A stretch of 64,000 nt of DNA from a bacterium (GTDB lineage: Bacteria; DRYD01), in contig JAUQQQ010000003.1 in NCBI GenBank assembly GCA_030549815.1, forward strand, positions 106,813 to 170,812, read 5' to 3'. Of the stretch, positions 45,468 to 53,698 are shown piece by piece (position 1 is the first letter of the stretch; each line of letters begins with the position of its first letter). Both the position numbers and the translations under genes were made by a program. The notes under the pieces are model-generated. The model made no database searches. It saw only the letters and a program-made list of their open reading frames with translations, and had not been told where the DNA came from.

Positions 45468-46250
45468 ATGGCTGAGGAATTGGGGTTAAAATCTTTGGTG
45501 TTTTATTTATTGATTTTTGCAAGGTTAGGTGGAATGGTTTTGCAAGCTCCAATATTTGCCAGTCCCCACTTAAATGCTCCTGCTAAGATAGGTTTAATAG
45601 GATCTTTGTCATTGCTTTTATTTTTTGTTTTGCCACTTCCTGATGTTTCTCTTGATTTTGGGTGGATAGTTTTTAATCTTATAAAAGAATTTTTTATTGG
45701 CCTTATCTTGGGCTACATTACTATTTTCTTTCTTAATGCTATTCAGGGTGGAGGTGCTATTTTGGATCAACAACTTGGATTATCAACGGGTGCATCTTTT
45801 GATCCACAATTAGGTGCTGTTAATATGAACGCCCGTTTTTTATTTTATTTGGCTTTTACTATTTTCATCCTCAGTGGTGGATTTTATCTAATACTTGAAG
45901 CTATTAAGTTCTCTTTTACCATTATTCCTGTGGCTTCTAATTACTCAATAACAGAAAAGACCATTTTTACTATTATTAATCTTACTTCTAAATTTTTTTA
46001 TGTGGGTTTGCATGTTGTTGGTGCTGTTGTTATTGCTGTTTTCATAGGACAGGTGGGATTGGGATTAATAGCTCGTGTTGCTCCTCAGTCAAATGTATTT
46101 ATGCTTTCTTTCCCTGTTAATTTTATGTTAGGTATTTTCGTATTTTCTTTGATAATATTTGGTATTTACGATTTGCTGGTTAATAATTATTTTTCTATTG
46201 ATGTTTTAGGACAATATATTTCTGATGCTTTAAAAGGATTAAAACAATGA
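45468..46250 (+). CDS. fliR: Flagellar biosynthesis/type III export protein FliR
   Basis: FliR is part of the FliPQR export gate in the inner membrane. The 260-residue product has six hydrophobic segments and the family's conserved stretches: FARLGGMVLQAPIF near 18, KEFFIGLILGY near 68, ILDQQLGLSTGASFDPQLG near 98 and the C-terminal VFMLSFPVNFMLGIFVFSL. No other flagellar gene is nearby; fliQ and flhB are usually adjacent. Confidence 0.92.
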   Translation: MAEELGLKSLVFYLLIFARLGGMVLQAPIFASPHLNAPAKIGLIGSLSLLLFFVLPLPDVSLDFGWIVFNLIKEFFIGLILGYITIFFLNAIQGGGAILDQQLGLSTGASFDPQLGAVNMNARFLFYLAFTIFILSGGFYLILEAIKFSFTIIPVASNYSITEKTIFTIINLTSKFFYVGLHVVGAVVIAVFIGQVGLGLIARVAPQSNVFMLSFPVNFMLGIFVFSLIIFGIYDLLVNNYFSIDVLGQYISDALKGLKQ

Positions 46251-46298
46251 CCGCCATTGGGGAATGGGGCGGAATATAAATCCCCATAAAAAGGAAAT

Positions 46299-47606
46299 AT
46301 GCCAAAAGTATTGGAAGAAAAGGATAAAACACAAACTGTTAGAGAAGTAAAATTGGAAGTAAGTAAGGAAGAAATAGATGAGGTATATTCCAAAGTTATG
46401 AGAGAAATACAAAAGGAGTTTGTGGCTCCAGGATTTAGAAAAGGAAAGGTCCCATTTAATATAATAGAAAATAAACTTGGACAGGGATACATATTCCAAA
46501 AAGTACTGGAAAATGTTATCGACGAAACACTGAAAAATTACATTTCTTCCTTGAATAGAATGGTTGTTTCCATAACCAACATCAAACTTGAAGTTGCTAA
46601 TTATGAAAGAATAGTATATGATGTTGTTATGGAATTGGAACCACTTGTTGATATACCAGATGATGTAGAGGTTGAAGTTAATAAGTTAGAGGTAAGAACA
46701 GAAGAAGAAATTGAAAGAAGAATTAGTCAGATAAAAGATCAGTTTTCTAAATTCCAAGAAACAGATAGAGAAGTTAAAGAAGGAGATAGAGTAGATATTT
46801 ATTTTGAAATAAAGGATTCTGCAACAGGAACAGTGTTAGCTGGCGGAGATAACAATGTGTATCAAGTTATGGCAATAAAAGAACTTTTATTACCAGGAGT
46901 TTTTGAACATCTTATTGGTATGAAAAAGGAAGAAGAAAAAGAATTCGAAATTGAAGGACCTTCCAATATAGAACAATTTAAAGATAAAAAATTAAAAGTG
47001 AAGTTAAAAATATCCAACGTTTTAGAAAAGCAAATACCAACTGACGAAGAATTACTTAAACTTGTAAATTACAAATCAATGGAAGATTTGAAGAAAGATA
47101 TTAAAAAAGTAATAGAACAAGAAAAAGAGAATGTCCAAAAAGACCTGATTTTCTCAAGATATTTATCAGTTTTGAAAGAAAAATTAGAATTTGAGATCCC
47201 TGAAACTCTATTGAAAAAGGAAAAAGAATTACAGATGAATAATTTTATTTCTTTGCTTTCACGACAAAATAGAACATTAGAACAATACCTCAGCTCTTCT
47301 AATCTATCTAAGGAAGAATTTGAAAAGAATATAGAAAATATAGCAAAAGAAAATATAAAGAGGGGAATAATTATTAACAATTTATTAAGAAAGTTTAATA
47401 TTTCTGTTGATAATGTGGAAATAGAATACTTTCTAAAGAATGATATAGAGACACAAAGATATGTTTTTGAACTCTCTCAAATGAAGTTAAATCAAGAAGA
47501 GATTAACTACAGGTTATACCAGTTTTTATTGATGAAGAAGTTGAAGGAAGAGGTTGCTAAAAAAGTAAAGGTAAATTTTGTTGAACAGGTTTCCCAAAAT
47601 ACCTGA
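46299..47606 (+). CDS. tig: Trigger factor
   Basis: Trigger factor is a ribosome-bound chaperone and prolyl isomerase. The 435-residue product has an N-terminal ribosome-binding domain with the signature VAPGFRKGKVPFNII near 46, a central FKBP-type domain around 155-240 (EGDRVDIYFEI...EFEIEG) and a helical C-terminal domain. The 48-base leader contains short G-rich inverted repeats of unknown role. Its end overlaps tilS by 29 bases. Confidence 0.94.
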   Translation: MPKVLEEKDKTQTVREVKLEVSKEEIDEVYSKVMREIQKEFVAPGFRKGKVPFNIIENKLGQGYIFQKVLENVIDETLKNYISSLNRMVVSITNIKLEVANYERIVYDVVMELEPLVDIPDDVEVEVNKLEVRTEEEIERRISQIKDQFSKFQETDREVKEGDRVDIYFEIKDSATGTVLAGGDNNVYQVMAIKELLLPGVFEHLIGMKKEEEKEFEIEGPSNIEQFKDKKLKVKLKISNVLEKQIPTDEELLKLVNYKSMEDLKKDIKKVIEQEKENVQKDLIFSRYLSVLKEKLEFEIPETLLKKEKELQMNNFISLLSRQNRTLEQYLSSSNLSKEEFEKNIENIAKENIKRGIIINNLLRKFNISVDNVEIEYFLKNDIETQRYVFELSQMKLNQEEINYRLYQFLLMKKLKEEVAKKVKVNFVEQVSQNT

Positions 47607-49044
47607 AAAAATATTTGAAAGAATTCAAAGAATAATAGAGGACTATGGTTTGATAAATAGGGGCGACAGAGTACTCTTAATGTGCTCTGGTGGCCCCGAC
47701 AGCACTTTCCTCTTTTTTTTATTCTTAAAACTAAAGCAATTATATAACCTCTATTTCTCCATATTTCACTTAGACCATAAAATAAGGCCTGATTCTTATA
47801 AAGAAAGAGAATTACTAAAGAGATACTGTGAGAGTTTTAGTATACAACTTTATAGTTTTGAACAAGATATTCTCAAAATTTCAAAGGAAAATAAAAAAAA
47901 TTTAGAAGATACTGCAAGAGTAATAAGGTACAACACTGCTTATAAAGTAGCAAAAGAATATGGGTTTAACAAATTATCAACTGCTCACAATTTTAACGAT
48001 TTTTTGTCTACTTTCTTTATAAATTTGATTAACAAAAACCATCCTATTAACCTTTTTAATTTAAAGCCTAAAAGTTATTGGAAAGATTTGCCTGTTATTA
48101 GACCAATTATATTTATTCACAAAAAGGACATATTAAAGTATCTTGATAAAAACCATTTGGAATACATTATTGATTATACTAATTTTGATACCAAATTATT
48201 AAGAAATAAGATTAACAAATATTTAACTAATTTTGTCGTTGATTTTTTTTATAATTACAACGTGGATGATTTGTTTAAAAATATTGTAAACTTTTCTGAA
48301 GATTATTTCCAAACAATGAGATCTTTAATTGAAGTTCAATATTTAAAACAAAAAGTCTATAAGCTTTTACCTAAGGGAATCCAAAATAATTTTCTTCTGA
48401 AAGAGTCGTTGTTTTTTACTCTGAAAGACCTCTTTAAAAATGAAATTGAAAAGGAGAATGAAAAAATAAAAGATCTTAGGATAAAATATCAAATAATTGA
48501 AGATGCTTTAAACAAAGAAAAAGTTAATATAAAAGGTAATTGGGTTCTGAAAAAAATTGACAATCAATTTTTCCTTTTCTTTGATAAATACAAAATTGAT
48601 AAAATTGAAATAGATTTAAATGAAAAGAATCAAATTTGTATTGATGATGAGTTATTTATAAAGTTTAAAGTAATTGATATTCTGGATTATGGAGAAAAAA
48701 GTTTAAAAATGATAGAAGATATTTTTAAAAATAACATAGAAAAAATAAAAAACGAAAAAGGGTATTTTATTGGAGTATTTGATAGAAAGATAAAGGTAAG
48801 ATCAAGAAGAAATGGGGATTATTTTCAACCTTTTGGTTTAGGAGGAAAATCTAAAAAATTAAAAAATTTTCTAATTGATAACAAAGTGGAGGATTTTATG
48901 AAGCAACGATGTTTGGTTTTTGAGGATAAGTATGGAATTGCTGTTGTGTGGTGCTACCTTTGTAATCTAAAAAGAGGAAGAGATATGAATTTTATAAAAA
49001 AAGCAGACGATAAACTTTTTGTTGTAGAAATTGAAATTTATTGA
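47578..49044 (+). CDS. tilS: tRNA(Ile)-lysidine synthetase TilS
   Basis: TilS converts C34 of the CAT-anticodon tRNA-Ile to lysidine so that it reads AUA. The 488-residue product has the PP-loop SGGPDS at 37-42, a following FHLDHKIRPDS segment near 64, EDTARVIRYN near 107, the middle helical region and a C-terminal substrate domain (KVRSRRNGDYFQPFG near 408). The start is a TTG (47578 or 47581) inside tig; the true start could be slightly downstream. The essential tRNA substrate is not in the window. Confidence 0.92.
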   Translation: MLNRFPKIPEKIFERIQRIIEDYGLINRGDRVLLMCSGGPDSTFLFFLFLKLKQLYNLYFSIFHLDHKIRPDSYKERELLKRYCESFSIQLYSFEQDILKISKENKKNLEDTARVIRYNTAYKVAKEYGFNKLSTAHNFNDFLSTFFINLINKNHPINLFNLKPKSYWKDLPVIRPIIFIHKKDILKYLDKNHLEYIIDYTNFDTKLLRNKINKYLTNFVVDFFYNYNVDDLFKNIVNFSEDYFQTMRSLIEVQYLKQKVYKLLPKGIQNNFLLKESLFFTLKDLFKNEIEKENEKIKDLRIKYQIIEDALNKEKVNIKGNWVLKKIDNQFFLFFDKYKIDKIEIDLNEKNQICIDDELFIKFKVIDILDYGEKSLKMIEDIFKNNIEKIKNEKGYFIGVFDRKIKVRSRRNGDYFQPFGLGGKSKKLKNFLIDNKVEDFMKQRCLVFEDKYGIAVVWCYLCNLKRGRDMNFIKKADDKLFVVEIEIY

Positions 49045-49687
49045 TTGTATGAATGAGTTTTTTGCAAAATTTTTTAATTATTTTATAACCATGTTTGTAA
49101 TTATAGATCCTATTGGTGTTATTCCTATTTTTATTTCAATTACAGCGGGTGTATCAAGGAAGTTTAAGAAAGCGTTAGCTTTAAGGTCAGTTATTTTTTC
49201 TTCTTTTGTTGTTATAGTTTTCTTTATTTTTGGGAAAAAAATATTAGATTTGTTCAGTATAGATATAAATGCTTTTAAGGTTGCAGGTGGAATAGTTTTG
49301 TTTATTTTGGCTATGGAGATGTTATTTGCTTCTGAAAAAACAACGAAAATAACGAGGGAGGAGAAGGAGGAGATTAGGGAACAAATGTTAGAGGAGCAAG
49401 GAGTTTGGGTGGTCCCCTTAGCTATTCCTGCCTTGACAGGACCTGTAACTATGTCAAGTATCATTATCTTTACCTCCCAAGAAAATATATTTATCTACAA
49501 AATTTTGATACCTTTATCTGCTATTCTATGCTTAATGTTTGCTTATTTTTTCATGATTTTTGCTGATAAAGTTGTAAGTAAGTTAGGTAATGCTGGGATA
49601 AATGCTTTGTCAAGGATAATGGGAATTATTTTATTATCGATTTCTATAAAAATTTGTGTTACGGGGGTAAGAGAACTATGGATATAG
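49031..49687 (+). CDS. MarC family integral membrane protein
   Basis: The 218-residue product has about six membrane helices and the MarC signature VIIDPIGVIPIFISITAG near 22, AFKVAGGIVLFILAMEML near 82, and VVPLAIPALTGPVTMS near 130. The family is widespread and the substrate is not established. The start overlaps tilS by 14 bases and the end overlaps the next gene by 10. Confidence 0.9.
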   Translation: MKFIDCMNEFFAKFFNYFITMFVIIDPIGVIPIFISITAGVSRKFKKALALRSVIFSSFVVIVFFIFGKKILDLFSIDINAFKVAGGIVLFILAMEMLFASEKTTKITREEKEEIREQMLEEQGVWVVPLAIPALTGPVTMSSIIIFTSQENIFIYKILIPLSAILCLMFAYFFMIFADKVVSKLGNAGINALSRIMGIILLSISIKICVTGVRELWI

Positions 49688-50526
49688 ATTCTATTATTCA
49701 AAAATTCCGTGATTTTTTTGAAAGAAAAAAAACTTGGCCTTTTATAAAAGAAGCTGCACGAGTACTTACCTATAAAACGAAAGCAGGATATAAAATTATA
49801 CATTACTTAACTGCTACTGCTATTTTTATGTTTGTGTTAATATTTGGTTTTATAGTTTTTTCTTTTTTTAATTGTTTTGGTGCTGTTAATAGTCTTAATG
49901 CTATCAGTCCTATAACTATCTTTTTCTTTTTTATTTCTATTATTGCTGTTAGTTTTATTTTGTCGCCTTTTTTCAGTGGTTATTATTTGATGGTTTATAA
50001 GGATGTATTTGGCAGTTTGGATTCAGATTTTTCAGATTTCCTCTTTTTTATCCATTCATTGGATAAAAATAAAAAAAATTTTCTCGTTGAAAGTTTTATT
50101 GTATGTTTTTTGAATTTATTTTTGCTTTCTATTTTTGTAATTGTTTCTATAGGATTTATTAGCTTTCTCTTAAAGTTTATTCCTCCTATACCTGTGATTA
50201 ATTTTATCTTGGCTTTTGTAGTAAAGGTTGTAATATCTGTTATTTCTTTAACCTTTATCCTTCCTATTTTACCCATTTCTTTTATACTTATTACTAAAGT
50301 TAATGAACGGTTTTTTATTAACCCAAAGGGAGATGAAAAAAATATAGAGATAAGGAATGTAATAGATGTCATTTTGAAATCATTTAAACTTTATTTTAGT
50401 AATTTTTCTGTTATTTTAATTAATGGTTTTATTTTAGCAATAGGATTTATTACTTTAGTTGGGAATCTTGTTTCTTTTCCTTTAGGAAGTTTGGGGTTGA
50501 TAATAGCGTTGAGGAAAAAGATGTAG
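49678..50526 (+). CDS. Hypothetical polytopic membrane protein
   Basis: The ATG at 49678 is preferred because GGGGG lies 9-13 bases before it. The 282-residue product has four to six hydrophobic segments (about 42-67, 78-100, 135-165, 175-210, 240-275) and a basic N-terminus with amphipathic helix. The layout (FINPKG loop, IRNVIDVILKSF) is somewhat like EI24/CysZ-like proteins, but I cannot confirm it. It lies between marC and an SDR gene in one operon. Confidence 0.7.
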   Translation: MDIDSIIQKFRDFFERKKTWPFIKEAARVLTYKTKAGYKIIHYLTATAIFMFVLIFGFIVFSFFNCFGAVNSLNAISPITIFFFFISIIAVSFILSPFFSGYYLMVYKDVFGSLDSDFSDFLFFIHSLDKNKKNFLVESFIVCFLNLFLLSIFVIVSIGFISFLLKFIPPIPVINFILAFVVKVVISVISLTFILPILPISFILITKVNERFFINPKGDEKNIEIRNVIDVILKSFKLYFSNFSVILINGFILAIGFITLVGNLVSFPLGSLGLIIALRKKM

Positions 50527-50544
50527 TTAAAAAAACAATGTTAT

Positions 50545-51246
50545 ATGAAAGTTGCTTTTGTTTCAGGTAATTCTAAAGGTATCGGTAGAAGTATAACATT
50601 GAGGCTGATAAGTAAAGGTTATTTGGTTCCTATTCACTACAGAAGTAGTGAAAAAGAAGCACTGGAACTAAAAGAGTATATCCTGAAAACATATCAAATT
50701 GAACTTCCTACTATTAGAGCTGATTTAATGATTATTGATGAAGTAAAGAGATTGGGTAATTTTATTATTGAAAACTATGGTTTTATAGATGTTTTGGTTA
50801 ATAATGTCGGTGATTATCTTTATAAAAACATATTAGAGTTGAGTATTGAGGAGTGGAATTATATAATAAATTCTAATTTAAACACGGCTTTCAATTTAAC
50901 GCAGACTTTGCTATCTTTTATAAAGAGAAGGATAGTTTTTATGGGTTTTGCAGGTACTGACAAGGTAAAAGCTTATCCTTTTACAACTGCTTATAATGTT
51001 GCGAAGACAGGATTACTCATATATGCGAAGAGTTTAGCAAAGATGTTAGCTTCAAAGAATATTACTGTTAATGTTATAGGTGTTGGGGTTGCTGAAAATT
51101 CCATAACTAAGCCTATTAATGAAATACCTATGAAAAGAACCGCTAAATTGGAGGAAATTTGCGATCTTTTGGAATTTTTAATAAGTGAAAAAGCTGATTA
51201 CATTACGGGACAGTTAATAGAAATTTCCGGCGCTTGGAAACTTTAA
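50545..51246 (+). CDS. SDR-family oxidoreductase lacking the usual catalytic Ser
   Basis: The 233-residue product is a Rossmann-fold short-chain dehydrogenase: cofactor motif SGNSKGIGRSI near 8, VLVNNVGDY near 85, Tyr/Lys pair in TTAYNVAKTG near 150, and a C-terminal AEEIxxLxxFLxSxxADYITGQ-type end. The strand that normally supplies catalytic Ser (ISS) reads VFMGFAGTD, so the Ser is replaced. It resembles FabG but lies outside a fab cluster, so a different substrate such as a pteridine or sugar is possible. It is the last gene before the Pho-box-like repeat C. Confidence 0.85.
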   Translation: MKVAFVSGNSKGIGRSITLRLISKGYLVPIHYRSSEKEALELKEYILKTYQIELPTIRADLMIIDEVKRLGNFIIENYGFIDVLVNNVGDYLYKNILELSIEEWNYIINSNLNTAFNLTQTLLSFIKRRIVFMGFAGTDKVKAYPFTTAYNVAKTGLLIYAKSLAKMLASKNITVNVIGVGVAENSITKPINEIPMKRTAKLEEICDLLEFLISEKADYITGQLIEISGAWKL

Positions 51247-51257
51247 TTCTTTTTTTT

Positions 51258-51274
51258 TTAACATTTTTCTTACA
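51258..51274 (+). promoter_or_regulatory. Pho-box-like direct repeat, site C
   Basis: TTAACA-TTTTT-CTTACA, with the same 11-bp spacing as sites A, B and D. The first hexamer is the textbook PhoP half-site; the second has one difference. It is 84 bases before the start of the duplicated hypothetical protein and only 12 bases after the SDR stop. Confidence 0.5.
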
Positions 51275-51357
51275 TTAGAACTTTCTTTTTTATGATTGAA
51301 AAATTAATAATAGAAATGCTAAGAGGTAAATTGTAATTATAAAAGGAGGTAAAAAAA

Positions 51358-52212
51358 ATGCAAATAAATAATAGTATTGCTCTTAACCTGCAGGTTCCAA
51401 ATAATCCCCAGGCTATAAATACGATGGAGAGTGAAAGTGAAGAAAAAGATATTTCTATTGGTGAAGCATTAAAATCTATTGTAGCAGGTATATCAGATGG
51501 TTTTATTAGCTTAGTTGGTTATACTGGATCAACCTTATACCATCTTCCCAAAGCAACGTATGAGCTTGCAGAAGGAATAATAAAAACTAAAGCAATAGGT
51601 CCGAATTTGAAAGCTTTATGTTTAGCTTTACTACCTTTAGCAGTTGCATTAACGCCTGCATTAGCCGCAGTAGGATCAACTACATATGGAATAGTAAAGG
51701 GTTTTGAGGAAGCATTAAAAACTGACAAATCGATTAAAGAAATACTGAAAGAAGAAGTAAATAATATAAATAAGTTTCACAATGAGAAAGCTAAAGAAGC
51801 AATAGAGTATTTAGAAAAATTACAAGATTTAAAACCGGACGAAGGTGAAAAACCTGTTGATATTAGAATTATAGAAACACTAAAGGCATTAATATCTGCA
51901 GTTATTGGTATGGGATTAGATTCAGTTGGTGCGACAGCCATAACTGCTCTGAATTTACCACAATTGACTATTAAAAGTATAAAAGAGATTATTAAGGATA
52001 CTAAAAATAAGCCAATTCTAAGAGGTCTACAACTTTTACTTCTTTCTTTACTTGTACCTCTCTCGTTGCCATTAAGTTTAGTTGGTGGAGCAGCATATGG
52101 ATTATACAATGGTGCTAAGGAAGGTTATCAAGAAGGGATTTTGCAAGCAATATCAAAAAATTTTAGCGACTTGCAAAATTATAATAAATTTTTGAAAGAA
52201 ATAGCAAAATAA
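51358..52212 (+). CDS. Hypothetical protein made of two internal repeats
   Basis: The 284-residue product is not recognised. Residues about 36-121 and 173-260 are copies of one module: a helix (EALKSIVAG / ETLKALISA), LP-x-x-T helix (LPKATYELAEGIIK / LPQLTIKSIKEIIK), a hydrophobic Leu/Ala/Pro-rich hairpin, and a Gly-rich end (VGSTTYGIVKGFEEA / VGGAAYGLYNGAKEG). The two are joined by a charged helical linker. The hydrophobic hairpins could insert into or sit on a membrane. There is no signal peptide. AAAGGAGGT precedes the ATG; it is monocistronic with its own terminator. Confidence 0.75.
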   Translation: MQINNSIALNLQVPNNPQAINTMESESEEKDISIGEALKSIVAGISDGFISLVGYTGSTLYHLPKATYELAEGIIKTKAIGPNLKALCLALLPLAVALTPALAAVGSTTYGIVKGFEEALKTDKSIKEILKEEVNNINKFHNEKAKEAIEYLEKLQDLKPDEGEKPVDIRIIETLKALISAVIGMGLDSVGATAITALNLPQLTIKSIKEIIKDTKNKPILRGLQLLLLSLLVPLSLPLSLVGGAAYGLYNGAKEGYQEGILQAISKNFSDLQNYNKFLKEIAK

Positions 52213-52242
52213 AAAATTTAACCGAATCAAAAAAAATCTTTA

Positions 52243-52268
52243 AAGGCCTCTTGTTATAAAGAGGCCTT
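52243..52268 (+). terminator. Rho-independent terminator after the duplicated protein gene
   Basis: AAGGCCTCTT and AAGAGGCCTT form a perfect 10-bp stem with a 6-base loop, followed by CTTTATTT. It lies 31 bases after the stop and separates this gene from the M14 peptidase. Confidence 0.88.
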
Positions 52269-52286
52269 CTTTATTTATAAATACTT

Positions 52287-52303
52287 TTTACATTTTTTTT
52301 ACA
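52287..52303 (+). promoter_or_regulatory. Pho-box-like direct repeat, site D
   Basis: TTTACA-TTTTT-TTTACA, identical to sites A and B, placed immediately after the terminator and 75 bases before the M14 peptidase start. TACTAA at 52323-52328 is a possible -10 box 20 bases further on. Confidence 0.52.
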
Positions 52304-52377
52304 AACAATAATTTATTTTTTTTACTAAATTGGTAAATTTAATTACACAAGTAAAAATTAGAAAGGAGATGATAATT

Positions 52378-53583
52378 ATGGATTACAAAATACAAACTGT
52401 AAGGGGATTTGAGAAAGTTAGTCCCAAGAATATCGATTATGCTAAAAGAATAGACAGAAACAATGATGGAATATTGGATTATAATGAGATAAAGGATTAT
52501 TTGATAAAGAATGATGATTTAAAGGTTGTTTACACAAGGAATGGTAGTAAGATAGTTAATGAAGGACAAATAATAAGGGAATTTACAGATTTTCTTGCAG
52601 ATAAGCCAATTGAAGCACAGAGTTTCATAAGAGATTATGGACAAATTGTAGAATCGATGAAAAAATTGGCGGAGAAGTATCCGGATAAAGTTAGTTTGGA
52701 AGTAATTGGAAAAACATTTGAAGGAAGAGACTTAGTGGTGATGAAGATATCAACGTCGAATAAGGAAGGAAAGAAGAGTTTGATGATAACGGGGTTGCAT
52801 CATGCGCGTGAATGGGCAACAGGGGAGGCAGCACTGAATGTTGCTGAAAAATTATTATCTGAATATGATAGTAATGAGGTAGTAAAGAATTTGTTGGATA
52901 ATACAGATTTGTATATATTTCCGGTAGTAAATCCGGATGGATACGAATATTCATTGAAACAAAGTAGATGGTGGAGGAAGAATAGGAAAGTATTTGAAAA
53001 GGGTGTTGGAGTAGATTTAAATAGGAACTATTTTACACCAAAGGATCCAACGCTTTACAGACAACCGAATGATAAGCCAGATTCAACATGGGATGATTAT
53101 GGAGCAAGTGACAGTGTTTATTCAGATACATACAGGGGACCATATGGAGCAAGTGAAGAGGAAATAAGTGCGTTAGAGAAATTTGTAAATGATAAAAAAA
53201 TCCAAACAGTGATAGATATTCATAGTTATGGAAATATGATTTTATTTCCGTGGGGTCATACAAACCAACCTACCGAAATGGATGCTTTATACAAGGAAAT
53301 TGGTAATGAAATGAATAGTGTGGTAGGAAATAAATATTGGGTTGCTCAATCTGTTGAACTTTATCCTACTACAGGAAGTAGTGAAGATTATCATCATGAG
53401 GAAGGAAGGTTTAACTATACATTTGAAATAGGAAATAGCTTTTTCCCATCTTCTAAGAAGGAATTGGAACAATTGAAACAAGAAGTATTGGATATGACCA
53501 AAGTTTTCTTGAAAAACTTAGTTAATGGCAAGATACCTACAAGTACTTACCAAGTTGTGCAAAATCAGGAAAAAGTTGCGTGA
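52378..53583 (+). CDS. M14 zinc carboxypeptidase with N-terminal EF-hand
   Basis: The ATG at 52378 follows AAAGGAGATG. The 401-residue product has zinc ligands His142 and Glu145 in GLHHAREW, His282 in IDIHSYGN, the VDLNRNY segment, and general base Glu350 in YTFEIGNSFFP. The N-terminal region carries a canonical EF-hand loop DRNNDGILDYNE at 26-37. There is no signal peptide, although M14 enzymes are usually secreted. It is a paralogue of the gene at 38298-39542. Base composition in the central catalytic part is slightly more GC-rich than its neighbours. Confidence 0.92.
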   Translation: MDYKIQTVRGFEKVSPKNIDYAKRIDRNNDGILDYNEIKDYLIKNDDLKVVYTRNGSKIVNEGQIIREFTDFLADKPIEAQSFIRDYGQIVESMKKLAEKYPDKVSLEVIGKTFEGRDLVVMKISTSNKEGKKSLMITGLHHAREWATGEAALNVAEKLLSEYDSNEVVKNLLDNTDLYIFPVVNPDGYEYSLKQSRWWRKNRKVFEKGVGVDLNRNYFTPKDPTLYRQPNDKPDSTWDDYGASDSVYSDTYRGPYGASEEEISALEKFVNDKKIQTVIDIHSYGNMILFPWGHTNQPTEMDALYKEIGNEMNSVVGNKYWVAQSVELYPTTGSSEDYHHEEGRFNYTFEIGNSFFPSSKKELEQLKQEVLDMTKVFLKNLVNGKIPTSTYQVVQNQEKVA

Positions 53584-53698
53584 ATTGTGTAGGATAAGTA
53601 TGTAAAATAATGATAGGTATGTTAGTGTGGATGTCAATATGCTTAGTTATGAGATATATTGATAGATGCACCTGATGAGGTGAGAATTCATTTGTTAT

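Noticed and set aside
53584-53698. Possible small gene or RNA between the M14 peptidase and rsmE
   Set aside because: Only a 5-bp CACCT/AGGTG hairpin and no ribosome site or open frame of note.
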